Assembly (NCBI GenBank): GCA_030425185.1
Contig: JAUIAU010000010.1
Coordinates: 26,743-90,742, forward strand
Direction: 5' to 3'
DNA from: Alphaproteobacteria bacterium
GTDB lineage: Bacteria; Pseudomonadota; Alphaproteobacteria; Rhodobacterales; Rhodobacteraceae
DNA: 64,000 nucleotides
Shown here: piece after piece, positions 24,777 through 32,978 of the stretch
How the letters are laid out: each line of letters opens with the position of its first letter
How positions within the stretch are numbered: the stretch's first letter is position 1
Notes under the pieces: model-generated
The model's database searches: none
What the model was told of the DNA's origin: nothing
Seen by the model: the letters and a program-made list of their open reading frames with translations, nothing else
Translations under genes and position numbers: made by a program

Positions 24777-25958
24777 ATGGCGCGACGCTGGCAGGGACTG
24801 GCGCTGCTGTTCACGCTGCGTGCGACGATGGCGTTCCAGTTCGCCACCGTGGGCGCGCTGGGGCCGCTGGTGCAGGAAAGCTTCGCGGTGGACGCGGCGG
24901 GCCTCGGGCTGCTGATCGGGCTCTATGTCGCGCCGGGCATCGCGGTGTCGCTGCCCGGGGGACTGTTCGGCAAGCGGTTCGGCGATGTCCGCGTGATCGG
25001 CGCGGGGCTCTGCCTGATGATCGCGGGCGGCATGCTGATGAGCCTCGCCAGCGGCTGGGGCCTGCAACTGGCGGGCCGGGTGCTGGCCGGGGCGGGCGGC
25101 GTGTTCCTGAACGTGCTGATGACCAAGATGGTGACCGACTGGTTCGCGGGGCGCGAGATCGCCACGGCGATGGCGAGCTTCGTCAACGCCTGGCCCGGGG
25201 GCATCGCGCTGGCGCTGGTGGCGCAGCCGATGGTGGCCGAGGCGGGCGGGCTGGTCGCCGCGCAGGCGCTTGCCGTGGCGCTGTCGGCGGCGGGGCTGAT
25301 CTGGTTGCTGCTGCAACCCCTGCCCGAGGCACTGGCGCAGGCGGGACCGGTCCGGGCCTGGCCCGCGGGCCGCGGGCTGGCGGCGATCCTGCTGGCGGGC
25401 TGTGTCTGGGGCCTCTACAACGGCGGGTTCGCGCTGCTCCTGAGTTTCGGGCCGACGCTGATGGTCGAGCGCGGCACGGCGCTGGTCGAGGCCAGCCGGG
25501 CGGTCAGCCTGGTGTTCTGGGTCATCGCGGTCTTCGGCGTGCTGGGCGGGGCGCTGGCCGACCGCACCGGGCGGCCGGGCCTCGTGCTAGTCGGCGCGAC
25601 GCTGGTGCAGGCGGTCCTGCTGCTGGTGTTCGCCTCCGGCGGCTCGTCGGTGGCACTCCTGCTGGCGATCGGGGTGATGGTCGGCCTGCCCTCCGGGCCG
25701 ATCATGGCGATGCCCGCCCGCGCGCTGGCCCCGGCCGAGCGGTCCGTGGGTATGGGGCTGTTCTACACCGTCTATTACCTGTGGTTCGCGCTGATCCCGC
25801 CCGCGGCAGGTGCCGCGATCGAGGTCGCGGGCACCGCGGCCGCCGCGCTGGTGCTGGGGGCGGGGCTGCTGATGACCTCGCTCGCCTGCGCGGCGGGGTT
25901 CGAGGGGGTGGTGCGGGGCGTCAAGCGCCCGGCCCCTCAGGCCGGATCGACGCGGTAG
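24777..25958 (+). CDS. MFS transporter (CynX/NimT-like)
   Basis: A 393-residue inner-membrane protein of the major facilitator superfamily with about twelve helices. Between helices 2 and 3 is GGLFGKRFGDVRVIG, a variant of the G-x-x-x-D-R-x-G-R-R/K loop, and the second half has GGALADRTGRPGLVLV. The overall pattern resembles cyanate/nitrate-type transporters, but no substrate can be assigned. Its end overlaps the end of the convergent pccR by 22 bases. Confidence 0.85.
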   Translation: MARRWQGLALLFTLRATMAFQFATVGALGPLVQESFAVDAAGLGLLIGLYVAPGIAVSLPGGLFGKRFGDVRVIGAGLCLMIAGGMLMSLASGWGLQLAGRVLAGAGGVFLNVLMTKMVTDWFAGREIATAMASFVNAWPGGIALALVAQPMVAEAGGLVAAQALAVALSAAGLIWLLLQPLPEALAQAGPVRAWPAGRGLAAILLAGCVWGLYNGGFALLLSFGPTLMVERGTALVEASRAVSLVFWVIAVFGVLGGALADRTGRPGLVLVGATLVQAVLLLVFASGGSSVALLLAIGVMVGLPSGPIMAMPARALAPAERSVGMGLFYTVYYLWFALIPPAAGAAIEVAGTAAAALVLGAGLLMTSLACAAGFEGVVRGVKRPAPQAGSTR

Positions 25959-27331
25959 GGCAGCACGCCGCGGGTGTCGTGATCGACAGACAGGCGGCGT
26001 TCCAGCGGCGGAACCGAACGCTGGTGGCAATGGCGGCGCTCGCAGATGCGGCAGGAGATGCCGATCGGCTCGAACGCGCCGTCTTTGAGGTCGAAGCCGT
26101 CGGCATAGACCAGTGCCGAGGCATAGCGCACCTCGCAGCCCAGCCCGATGGCGTAGCGGCGGACCGGGGCGTTCCAGTGCCCGCCGGGTTTCGACACGTC
26201 GCGGGCAAGGCAGATGTAGCGCACGCCATCCGGGGTTTCGGCAAGCTGGCGCAGGAAGCGGCCCGGCGTCTCGAACGCCTGGTGGACGTTCCACAGCGGG
26301 CAGGCGCCGCCGAAGCGGGCGAATTGCAGCCGCGTCGCGGAGTGCCGCTTGGTGATGGTCCCGGCCTGGTCGACGCGGACGAAGAAGAAGGGGATGCCCT
26401 TTGCCCCCGGCCGCTGCATCGTCGAGAGCCGGTGCGCGACCTGTTCGATGGAGGCGCCGAAGCGGTCGGCCAGCCGTTCGAGGTCGTGCCGGGTCTCGCG
26501 CGCGGCGTCGAGGAAGGCGGTGTAGGGCAGCAGCACCGCGCCCGCGAAGTAGTTCGCCAGCCCGATCCGGGCGATGTCGCGGGCGGCGTCGGTCTGGAAG
26601 CGGGCAAAGTCGAGCGTGGCGTCGAGCAGCTTGCCCTGCGTTAAAAGCGCGATCTGGTGCAGGAGCTGGAAGCGCCGGGTGGCGGCGGCGGCGCGCGTCG
26701 ACAGCCGGAGGCGCCGCGCCTCCGGGTCATAGAGGCGCAGGTCGGGCATGTCGGCGGCCTCGGTGGCGATGCCGGCCTCGGCCAGCAAGCGCAGCGCGCC
26801 CGCCTCGGGGTCGGGGCCGAGCCGGGCCGCGACCCGTTCGGCGGCGCGGTCCACGGCGTCGATGTAGTTGTCGCAGTAGTGGAAGAAGTCGCGGACCTCC
26901 TCCCACGGGCTGGGGCTGAGGGCGCTGCCTTCGCGCCCCAGCGCCTCGTCGAGCGAGGCGAGGCGCTCGTGCGTGGCGCGGTAGGCGCGGTGCAGTTCGA
27001 GGAAGGCGCGCGCCAGCGCCGGGGCATTCGCCGCGCTCAGCCGCAGGTCGGCCAGCGGCGGGGCCTCGGTGAAGACCGGGTCTGTCAGCGCTTCGCGCAG
27101 GTCCGAGACGAGGCGCTCGGTGTCGCCCTGGGCCAGTTCGGTGACGTCGAAGCCGAATTCCCGCGCCAGCGCCACCACGACCGCCGTCGAGACCGGGCGG
27201 TTGTTGTTCTCCATCTGGTTCAGGTAGGGCAGCGAGATCCCCAGCTTTTCGGCGAAGGCGCGCTGCGTCAGCCCGAGGCGCTGGCGCGTCTCGCGCAGTT
27301 TCGCCCCGGCATAGAGCTTCTGCTGGGTCAT
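25937..27331 (-). CDS. pccR: short-chain acyl-CoA regulator PccR (ScfR family)
   Basis: A 464-residue regulator. The N terminus (residues ~8-65) is an XRE helix-turn-helix: LRETRQRLGLTQRAFAEKLGISLPYLNQMENNNRP. The middle is an IrrE-like helical region (FQLLHQIALLTQGKLLD). The C terminus carries a conserved DUF2083-type domain with IPFFFVRVDQAGTITKRHSATR and a cysteine cluster in ISCRICERRHCHQR. This is the architecture of PccR of Rhodobacter sphaeroides and RamB of actinobacteria, which sense propionyl- or acetyl-CoA. The nearby pccB and the TTTGCAAA box 19 bases before its own start support the call and autoregulation. Confidence 0.88.
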   Translation of the reverse strand: MTQQKLYAGAKLRETRQRLGLTQRAFAEKLGISLPYLNQMENNNRPVSTAVVVALAREFGFDVTELAQGDTERLVSDLREALTDPVFTEAPPLADLRLSAANAPALARAFLELHRAYRATHERLASLDEALGREGSALSPSPWEEVRDFFHYCDNYIDAVDRAAERVAARLGPDPEAGALRLLAEAGIATEAADMPDLRLYDPEARRLRLSTRAAAATRRFQLLHQIALLTQGKLLDATLDFARFQTDAARDIARIGLANYFAGAVLLPYTAFLDAARETRHDLERLADRFGASIEQVAHRLSTMQRPGAKGIPFFFVRVDQAGTITKRHSATRLQFARFGGACPLWNVHQAFETPGRFLRQLAETPDGVRYICLARDVSKPGGHWNAPVRRYAIGLGCEVRYASALVYADGFDLKDGAFEPIGISCRICERRHCHQRSVPPLERRLSVDHDTRGVLPYRVDPA

Positions 27332-27349
27332 GGCGTGCGGGTCCCGGTC

Positions 27350-27380
27350 TTTGCAAACCTGAGCTTAGCGGGCTGCAAAG
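27350..27380. promoter_or_regulatory. PccR-type boxes upstream of pccR
   Basis: TTTGCAAA at 27350-27357 and a half-site TGCAAAG at 27374-27380, in the 74-base gap before pccR. The octamer equals the half-site reported for R. sphaeroides PccR; the spacing of the two here (16 bases) is wider than the reported four. Confidence 0.55.
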
Positions 27381-27405
27381 CGGCGGCCAAGCGGGGCCTT
27401 GGCGC

Positions 27406-28623
27406 TCAGCCCGAGACCAGTTGCCGCTCGCGCCGCAGGACGTAGAGGATCGAGAGCACCGACAGGATCGAGGTGATCAGCATGATCGCCATCAGCGGCC
27501 AGGGTCCGGCCCCCGGCACCAGCAGGGCGGCCGCCAGCGCCGACAGCGCGGCCCCGCCGCCGATCATGAACGCGCCGCCAAGGCCCGAGGCCGTTCCCGC
27601 GAGGTGCGGCCGCACCGAGAGCAGGCCGGCGGTGGCGTTGGGTAGCGTCATCCCGTTGCCGAGGCCGACGAAGGTGACGAAGCCGAAGAAGGCGACCGGG
27701 TGGGTGAAGCCCAGCCCGTAGAGCAGCGGCGGGAAGACGAGGCCCGCGGTCGCGATCAGGCAGCCCATCAGGATCATCGGGTTCACCCCGACGCGCACCG
27801 AGTAGCGCCCGGAAATGAAGTTGCCGACCGCGTAGCCGATGGCGGGCGCCCCGAAGAAGAAGCCAAGTTGCTCGGGCGGCAGGCCGTAGACGGTGGTGCC
27901 GACGTAGGGCGCTCCGCCGAGGAAGGCGAAGAACGCCCCCGAGCAGAACGCCGAGCAGGCGACATAGCCCCAGAACCGGCGCGAGGTCAGCAGTTCGGGA
28001 TACTCGCGGGCCTGTTCGGCAAAGCTGGTGCTGCGCGCGGCCGAGGTCTCGCCCAGGTCGAAGAAGATCAGCGCGAGGATCGCGGCGGCGCCGAAGAGCA
28101 GCAACAGGAAGGACGCCTGCCATCCGAACGCGGCTTCGAGCGCGCCGCCGATGGCGGGCGCGATCATCGGGACGAGGGACATGCCCATGGTGACATAGCC
28201 GATCATCGACGCGCTTTCGGCCGGTCCGACCATGTCGCGCACGATGGCGCGGCTGAGCACGAGGCCCGCCGCCACCACGGCCTGCGCCATGCGGAAGGCG
28301 AGGAACACCTCGATCGTCGGGGCCAGGAGGCAGCCCAGCGTCATCAGCAGGAAGAGCGTCGTGGTGGTCAGCAGGACCCGCCGCCGTCCGAACCGGTCCG
28401 AGATCGGGCCGACGACGATCTGCAGGATCGCGGTCGCCATCAGGTAGAGCGACACCGAGAGCTGCACAACGCGGTAGTCGGTCTCGAAATAGAGGGCCAT
28501 CCCCGGCAGCGAGGGCAGGAAGATGTTCAGGCTCATCGCGGACAGGCCGGCGACGAGCACGAGGGTCACGATGTGGGGCGGTGTCGTCCGGTCGAGAAAC
28601 CGGACCCTGGGGCGCTGGCTCAT
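27406..28623 (-). CDS. Bcr/CflA family multidrug MFS transporter
   Basis: A 405-residue, twelve-helix drug-efflux type transporter. N-terminal signature: LAGLSAMSLNIFLPSLPGMALYF (D/E-x-x-L-P-x-L pattern of Bcr/CflA), then VGPISDRFGRRRVLLTT (G-x-x-x-D-R-x-G-R-R) and the 'antiporter' loop RMAQAVVAAGLVLSRAIVRDMVG. Substrates of family members include bicyclomycin, chloramphenicol and sulfonamides; here unknown. The start at 28623 (MSQRPRVRFLDR) is chosen over upstream in-frame codons that would run into the pccB promoter. It is divergent from pccB and directly upstream of pccR. Confidence 0.9.
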   Translation of the reverse strand: MSQRPRVRFLDRTTPPHIVTLVLVAGLSAMSLNIFLPSLPGMALYFETDYRVVQLSVSLYLMATAILQIVVGPISDRFGRRRVLLTTTTLFLLMTLGCLLAPTIEVFLAFRMAQAVVAAGLVLSRAIVRDMVGPAESASMIGYVTMGMSLVPMIAPAIGGALEAAFGWQASFLLLLFGAAAILALIFFDLGETSAARSTSFAEQAREYPELLTSRRFWGYVACSAFCSGAFFAFLGGAPYVGTTVYGLPPEQLGFFFGAPAIGYAVGNFISGRYSVRVGVNPMILMGCLIATAGLVFPPLLYGLGFTHPVAFFGFVTFVGLGNGMTLPNATAGLLSVRPHLAGTASGLGGAFMIGGGAALSALAAALLVPGAGPWPLMAIMLITSILSVLSILYVLRRERQLVSG

Positions 28624-28733
28624 GCGAAAGGTGATAGGCCGGGACGCGGGGCGCGTCCATCCGCAGCGGCCCGGCGGCCTGTGCAAAAGCGCAGACAGCG
28701 GGCCGGGCATCGCGCAGAGCCGAATTAACAGAT

Positions 28734-28795
28734 TTGCGATTACCTTTTCGGTGACTTTGCAGTGTTTGCAAATTCGCGGGATTCTCCTTTGCGGC
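28734..28795. promoter_or_regulatory. cluster of TTTGC boxes upstream of pccB
   Basis: TTTGCGAT (28734-28741), TTTGCAGT (28756-28763), TTTGCAAA (28765-28772) and TTTGCGGC (28788-28795) lie in the 238-base region between the divergent MFS gene and pccB. The two central boxes are separated by one base. A possible promoter is TTGCGG, 16 bases, TATGCA, ending near 28816. PccR binding is the likely explanation. Confidence 0.55.
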
Positions 28796-28861
28796 AACCT
28801 GCCTGATCGTTATGCACCCTGAAAGCCGATAGACCTGCGCGAAACGAGAGGGAGCCGGACC

Positions 28862-30394
28862 ATGAAAGACATTCTTCACGAGCTCGAGCACCGCCGCGCG
28901 GATGCGCGCCTCGGCGGGGGCCAGGCGCGGATCGACAGCCAGCACGGCAAGGGCAAGCTGACCGCCCGCGAGCGGATCGAGCTGCTGCTCGACGAGGGCT
29001 CGTTCGAAGAATACGACATGTTCATCACCCATCGCTGCACCGACTTCGGGATGCAGGAGAACACCCCGCGCGGCGACGGCGTCGTCACCGGCTGGGGCAC
29101 GGTGAACGGCCGCCAGGTCTATGTCTTCGCGCAGGACTTCACGGTTCTCGGCGGCTCGGTCTCCGAAACCCACGCGGCCAAGATCTGCAAGATCATGGAC
29201 ATGGCGATGCAGAACGGCGCGCCGGTCATCGGCATCAACGACTCGGGCGGGGCGCGCATCCAGGAGGGCGTCAGCTCGCTGGCGGCCTATGGCGAGGTGT
29301 TCAAGCGCAACATCCGCGGCTCGGGCGTGGTCCCGCAGATCAGCCTGATCATGGGCCCCTGCGCGGGCGGCGCGGTCTACAGCCCCGCGATGACCGACTT
29401 CATCTTCATGGTGAAGGACTCGTCCTACATGTTCGTGACCGGACCGGACGTGGTGAAGACCGTCACCAACGAGCATGTCACCGCCGAGGAGCTGGGTGGC
29501 GCCTCGACCCACACCCGCAAGTCCTCGGTCGCGGACGGCGCCTTCGAGAACGACGTGGTGGCACTGGCCGAGACGCGCCGCCTGATCGACTTCCTGCCGC
29601 TGTCGAACCGCGAGAAGCCGCCGGTGCGGCCGTTCTTCGACGATCCCGGCCGGCTGGAGCCGAGCCTCGACACGCTGGTGCCGGACAACCCCAACCAGCC
29701 CTACGACATGAAGGAACTGATCCTGAAGATCGCCGACGAGGCCGATTTCTTCGAGATTCAGGAAGAGTTCGCCAAGAACATCATCACCGGCTTCATCCGG
29801 CTGGAAGGCTCGACCGTGGGCGTGGTGGCGAACCAGCCGATGGTGCTGGCGGGCTGCCTCGACATCGACAGCAGCCGCAAGGCCGCGCGCTTCGTGCGGT
29901 TCTGCGACGCCTTCGAGATCCCGATCCTGACGCTGGTCGACGTGCCGGGCTTCCTGCCGGGCACCACGCAGGAATACGGCGGCGTCATCAAGCACGGCGC
30001 GAAACTGCTCTATGCCTTCGGCGAGGCGACGGTCCCGAAGGTGACCGTCATCACTCGCAAGGCCTATGGCGGCGCCTATGTCGTGATGGCCTCGAAGCAC
30101 CTGCAGGGCGACATCAACTATGCCTGGCCGACCTCCGAGGTCGCGGTGATGGGGGCCAAGGGCGCGGTCGAGATCCTCTATCGCTCGGAACTGGGCGACC
30201 CGGAGAAGATCGCGGGCCGCGTGAAGGATTACGAAGACCGCTTCGCCAACCCCTTCGTCGCCGCCGAGCGGGGCTTCATCGACGAGGTGATCCAGCCGCG
30301 CTCGACCCGCAAGCGGGTGGCCCGTGCCTTTGCCGCGCTGCGCGGCAAGAAGCTGGATATGCCGTGGAAGAAGCACGACAACCTTCCGCTGTGA
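28862..30394 (+). CDS. pccB: propionyl-CoA carboxylase beta subunit
   Basis: A 510-residue carboxyltransferase. Together with PccA it carboxylates propionyl-CoA to (S)-methylmalonyl-CoA. Signatures: [30 protein letters not shown] (acyl-CoA oxyanion site); [19 protein letters not shown]; and in the second half [16 protein letters not shown] followed by [13 protein letters not shown]. Length and ends fit bacterial PccB. The start follows GAGAGGGAG. Upstream TTTGCAAA boxes suggest PccR control. An unusual AT-rich gene begins 12 bases after its stop. Confidence 0.97.
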   Translation: MKDILHELEHRRADARLGGGQARIDSQHGKGKLTARERIELLLDEGSFEEYDMFITHRCTDFGMQENTPRGDGVVTGWGTVNGRQVYVFAQDFTVLGGSVSETHAAKICKIMDMAMQNGAPVIGINDSGGARIQEGVSSLAAYGEVFKRNIRGSGVVPQISLIMGPCAGGAVYSPAMTDFIFMVKDSSYMFVTGPDVVKTVTNEHVTAEELGGASTHTRKSSVADGAFENDVVALAETRRLIDFLPLSNREKPPVRPFFDDPGRLEPSLDTLVPDNPNQPYDMKELILKIADEADFFEIQEEFAKNIITGFIRLEGSTVGVVANQPMVLAGCLDIDSSRKAARFVRFCDAFEIPILTLVDVPGFLPGTTQEYGGVIKHGAKLLYAFGEATVPKVTVITRKAYGGAYVVMASKHLQGDINYAWPTSEVAVMGAKGAVEILYRSELGDPEKIAGRVKDYEDRFANPFVAAERGFIDEVIQPRSTRKRVARAFAALRGKKLDMPWKKHDNLPL

Positions 30395-30406
30395 GGGGGG
30401 GCTGCA

Positions 30407-31165
30407 ATGACAACGAGCGCTCTTCAGCTGCAACAATTGCTGCACTCTGTATCCGCCAAAAAAACAGAGGCTTCGGCAAGGTTTGTTGATGTTCTTACCG
30501 ATGAGCTTGGGTTGTCGGGCGTTGATGGACGCATTGATGCGGTCAGTCTGTTGTTGCGTCAAGTAAACCGTGTGTTGGAGGACTTTGAAGCACTCGATCT
30601 CGACGAGAACTCCAAGATTACACTTGGCGGTTTCCTTAGACCTTTTCGAGGTCTTTTGACTTACTCGCAAGTCAACATGGATATGCAGAATGCCAGAAAG
30701 AACTTCTTGAGCGGGGACTCAATTGTCGGGCTTGTCTCGATCCACTCAGCCTTATCTGGAAAGCTTGAAAGAATTGAACTAAAGGAAGATATTTCTTCTC
30801 TCTTGGCGGATGCATCGAGCATTTTGAAATCTCTAGAAGAGGTCGAATTGCCAGCAAGCCTTGACAGAATTCTTAGAATTCGGGTCGTTCAAATAAAGAC
30901 TGCTTTGGAATGCTACAGATATCTTGGCGCGGAAGAATTGCAGGCTGCAATTGAATCCTTAGTTGGGGTTTCCGTGATGAACGCCGGGAAGCCCGGAGAA
31001 AGCTCAACTGAAAGTCTTTGGGAAAAAGTTCGAGGCTTGGTCTATAAATCGAAAGTTGCCCTCGATACTGCCCAAGTAGCATCAAGCAATGCGGTGAAAA
31101 CTGCTGATAATGTGTTGGCGCTCGGTGATCTTGCCCAGAAAATGCTGTCCGGCCCAAGCTCATGA
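30407..31165 (+). CDS. hypothetical protein, AT-rich insertion in the pcc operon
   Basis: A 252-residue protein of unknown function, predicted to be almost all helical (LLHSVSAKKTEASARF, VNRVLEDFEALDLDEN, ASSILKSLEEVELPASL, ILRIRVVQIKTALECYRYLG), with no membrane segment or signal. Its G+C is far below that of both flanking genes (several 60-base lines are under 45%), and codons such as AAA, TTT and ATT are frequent. It starts 12 bases after pccB with GGGGGG upstream, and its stop overlaps the next start (ATGA), so it has been fitted into the operon. Horizontal origin is inferred; no function is proposed. Confidence 0.75.
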   Translation: MTTSALQLQQLLHSVSAKKTEASARFVDVLTDELGLSGVDGRIDAVSLLLRQVNRVLEDFEALDLDENSKITLGGFLRPFRGLLTYSQVNMDMQNARKNFLSGDSIVGLVSIHSALSGKLERIELKEDISSLLADASSILKSLEEVELPASLDRILRIRVVQIKTALECYRYLGAEELQAAIESLVGVSVMNAGKPGESSTESLWEKVRGLVYKSKVALDTAQVASSNAVKTADNVLALGDLAQKMLSGPSS

Positions 31166-31590
31166 AGTCTTCTAATCTTTCCGCCCCATCGCTAGACGGC
31201 TCTCCAACCTTCCACCTCTTCTCTGACGGGCCGCGCCCGGTCGCGCCGTTCTCCCACGCCGTCGAAACCGAGGGCTGGGTGATTCTGACCGGCCAAATGC
31301 CCACGGACCCGGACGCGCCCGACGCGCCGTTGCCGGACGGGGTTGAGGCGCAGACAGTGCGCGTGATGAAGAACCTCGAATTGATCCTGAATCGCATGGG
31401 CCTAGACCTGTCCCATGTTGTTCAGATGCGCGCCTATCTCACCCAGTTTGAACGCGACTACGCCGCCTTCAACGATACCTACCAGACCTTCTTTCACCCT
31501 GACCGCCGCCCGGCCCGGACCACGGTGGGCGTCACCGCGCTGGCCGTGGGGGCGCTGGTCGAGATCGACTGCGTGGCGAAGCGCCCGTGA
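31162..31590 (+). CDS. RidA/YjgF family protein
   Basis: A 142-residue RidA-fold protein: APFSHAVETEGWVILTGQMPTDP at the N-terminal core, LSHVVQMRAYLTQFERDYAAFNDTYQTFF in the middle and the C-terminal signature RPARTTVGVTALAVGALVEIDCVA (R-x-T-V-G-V-x-x-L-x-x-x-A-x-V-E-I-D). The R of RPARTTV and the terminal E-I-D correspond to the imine/enamine deaminase pocket. It overlaps the upstream AT-rich gene and the downstream gene by 4 bases each. Confidence 0.9.
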   Translation: MKSSNLSAPSLDGSPTFHLFSDGPRPVAPFSHAVETEGWVILTGQMPTDPDAPDAPLPDGVEAQTVRVMKNLELILNRMGLDLSHVVQMRAYLTQFERDYAAFNDTYQTFFHPDRRPARTTVGVTALAVGALVEIDCVAKRP

Positions 31591-31934
31591 GCCGGACCCG
31601 CTGGCATATCCTGCGCGAGGGCGCGGCGGTCACCGTGACCCGGCGTCTGCCGGTGCGGTACGACGTCGGTCTCACGTCGGTCTTGCGTCGGTGCGACCGC
31701 CCGCTGCGGCTGGCGCAGCAGGTGCGGCAGGACCTCTGGCGCGCGGTGCGGGACCTGCGCGGTTTCGCCCCCGCCGTGACCGTGCGGATGACCGAGGCGG
31801 GCGCCGAGATCACCGCCGGGGGTCGCGTCGAGGGGCCGCTGCCGCGCGCGCAGGTCGAGGCGGCGATCCGGGAGATGCTCGACGACCGGGCGCGGCAGGC
31901 GCGCTGGCTGGCGCGCTGCGGGGCCGCGCGATGA
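31587..31934 (+). CDS. conserved hypothetical protein of the pcc cluster
   Basis: A 115-residue, arginine-rich soluble protein (WHILREGAAVTVTRRLP, RLAQQVRQDLWRAVRDLRGFAPAVTVRM, VEAAIREMLDDRARQARWLARC). No family is recognised. It starts with a GTG that overlaps the stop of the RidA-like gene (GTGA), so it is translated by coupling. It may have a nucleic-acid or CoA-binding role by its charge, but this is only speculation. Confidence 0.6.
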   Translation: MSRTRWHILREGAAVTVTRRLPVRYDVGLTSVLRRCDRPLRLAQQVRQDLWRAVRDLRGFAPAVTVRMTEAGAEITAGGRVEGPLPRAQVEAAIREMLDDRARQARWLARCGAAR

Positions 31935-31975
31935 CCGGCCGGGACACCCGATGCTGCGCCGCAGGACAACTTGGC

Positions 31976-32153
31976 GGCGAGGTGACGCAAGGGCATTGCG
32001 TCGCAGCGGGTAGATGGATTAGGACTCTCGCGTCGCCAGTTGAGATACGGCGCAACCGCTCGACCGAGGGAGGAGCGCACGGCAATCCGTGCGGCTTGGG
32101 GTGCGGTTCGACGCTGACCACGGGTCCCGCGCAAGCGGGACCCGTCCTGTTTT
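31976..32153 (+). other. structured leader: three hairpins, possible attenuator or small RNA
   Basis: Three perfect stem-loops lie in 170 bases: GACGCAA-gggca-TTGCGTC (31984-32002), GCACGG-caat-CCGTGC (32077-32092) and an 11-bp stem ACGGGTCCCGC-gcaa-GCGGGACCCGT (32120-32145) followed by CCTGTTTT. The last has the form of an intrinsic terminator and overlaps the predicted start of the next gene. A GGGAGGAG sequence (32068-32075) sits just before hairpin 2. No match to RNA families I know (not 6S, tmRNA, SRP or RNase P). Confidence 0.45.
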
Positions 32154-32554
32154 CCGCCCTGCTCTCGGTCCTTCTCGCGCTGGCGCCCGCCGCCGCGCAG
32201 GAGACCGCGCCGCGCCCGCGTCCGCTGGCCCTGCCGGGTGGCCTGACCGTCGCGCCGGTCGATGTCGGGGTCGAGGACGAGTCGGGGATCCCGACCCTCG
32301 TGCTGCGCTATCTCGCGCCGGAGATCGCGCCGGGCGCGGGCCGCTGGACCTACGAGACCGCCCTGCCGGCGATGGACCGGCTCTGCGTCGAGGAGGGCCT
32401 CGCGGCCGAGGCGCGGATGGGCACCGGGGCGCGGCAGATCCTGATCGTCCTGATGGACCGCGTGGTCGCGCGCGGACAGCCCGACCCGGACGCGACGCAG
32501 TTCCTCAGCCTTTACACCCGCGACGGCGACACCTGCATCTGGGAGCTTTTCTGA
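32096..32554 (+). CDS. DUF6497-type secreted protein
   Basis: A ~152-residue exported protein that resembles DUF6497 family members of Rhodobacteraceae: LVLRYLAPEIAPGAGRWTYETALPAMDRLCVEE in the middle and the C terminus QILIVLMDRVVARGQPDPDATQFLSLYTRDGDTCIWELF (D-P-x-A-T-Q-F and C-I-W-E-x-F). A hydrophobic signal (PVLFSALLSVLLALAPAAAQE) precedes it. The start is uncertain: no in-frame ATG or GTG precedes the signal, and the TTG at 32096 is the only normal start codon. A terminator-like hairpin covers codons ~9-17. Confidence 0.65.
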   Translation: MGCGSTLTTGPAQAGPVLFSALLSVLLALAPAAAQETAPRPRPLALPGGLTVAPVDVGVEDESGIPTLVLRYLAPEIAPGAGRWTYETALPAMDRLCVEEGLAAEARMGTGARQILIVLMDRVVARGQPDPDATQFLSLYTRDGDTCIWELF

Positions 32555-32759
32555 TGGTCCTACCACATCTTGCGGGTTTCCGGGCGCCCGATGCCGCGCC
32601 GCCACAGCCCTGTGGACAACCCTGCTTCCTGTTTATTTCCGGCGGCTTGTCAGCTATTCTTAAGGCTGGTTCCGGGGTCCGGGACTGTAACTCGTCAAGA
32701 AGCGGAGGCACGGGGCGCAGGCCGCGTGACGTCCGCCGTTCAGAAGGTAGGACAAGAGC

Positions 32760-32906
32760 ATGTCGAAAACTCTCATGCTGCTCGCGGCATTCGGCGTGGC
32801 GACCCTCGTCACCGCTTGCGGCTCCAGCACTCCCGAAGAAGAGATCGTCTACATCGATCCCGCGCCCGTGCCGGCCGAGCCGGTCTACACCGGCAAGTAC
32901 AAGTAA
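32760..32906 (+). CDS. small lipoprotein
   Basis: A 48-residue protein (MSKTLMLLAAFGVATLVTACGSS...) with a classical lipobox L-V-T-A-C: signal peptidase II would leave a 29-residue lipid-anchored peptide rich in Pro, Glu and Tyr (EEEIVYIDPAPVPAEPVYTG). Small lipoproteins of this kind are common in Rhodobacteraceae. The start follows ACAAGAG. It stands alone between the DUF6497 gene and a conserved hypothetical, with a hairpin just after its stop. Confidence 0.75.
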   Translation: MSKTLMLLAAFGVATLVTACGSSTPEEEIVYIDPAPVPAEPVYTGKYK

Positions 32907-32913
32907 CGCGACG

Positions 32914-32943
32914 CGGGCGTTCCCGGCCAAGGGGACGCCCGTT
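32914..32943 (+). terminator. hairpin after the small lipoprotein gene
   Basis: CGGGCGTTCCC at 32914-32924 pairs with GGGGACGCCCG at 32931-32941 with one mismatch; it is followed only by TTCG, so termination may be weak or factor-assisted. Confidence 0.5.
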
Positions 32944-32978
32944 CGTGCGGCTGGCCGCCCTGCTGAGGAGGGTCGGCC

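Noticed and set aside
32096..32150. GGTTCGAC next to GGGG, resembling the start of tmRNA
   Set aside because: Spacing between GGGG and GGTTCGAC is too short, no tag reading frame follows, and a terminator-like hairpin comes directly after.
32608..32622. TGTGGACAACCCTG as a DnaA box or origin
   Set aside because: A single imperfect match with no cluster of boxes, no AT-rich unwinding region and no dnaA or parAB genes nearby.
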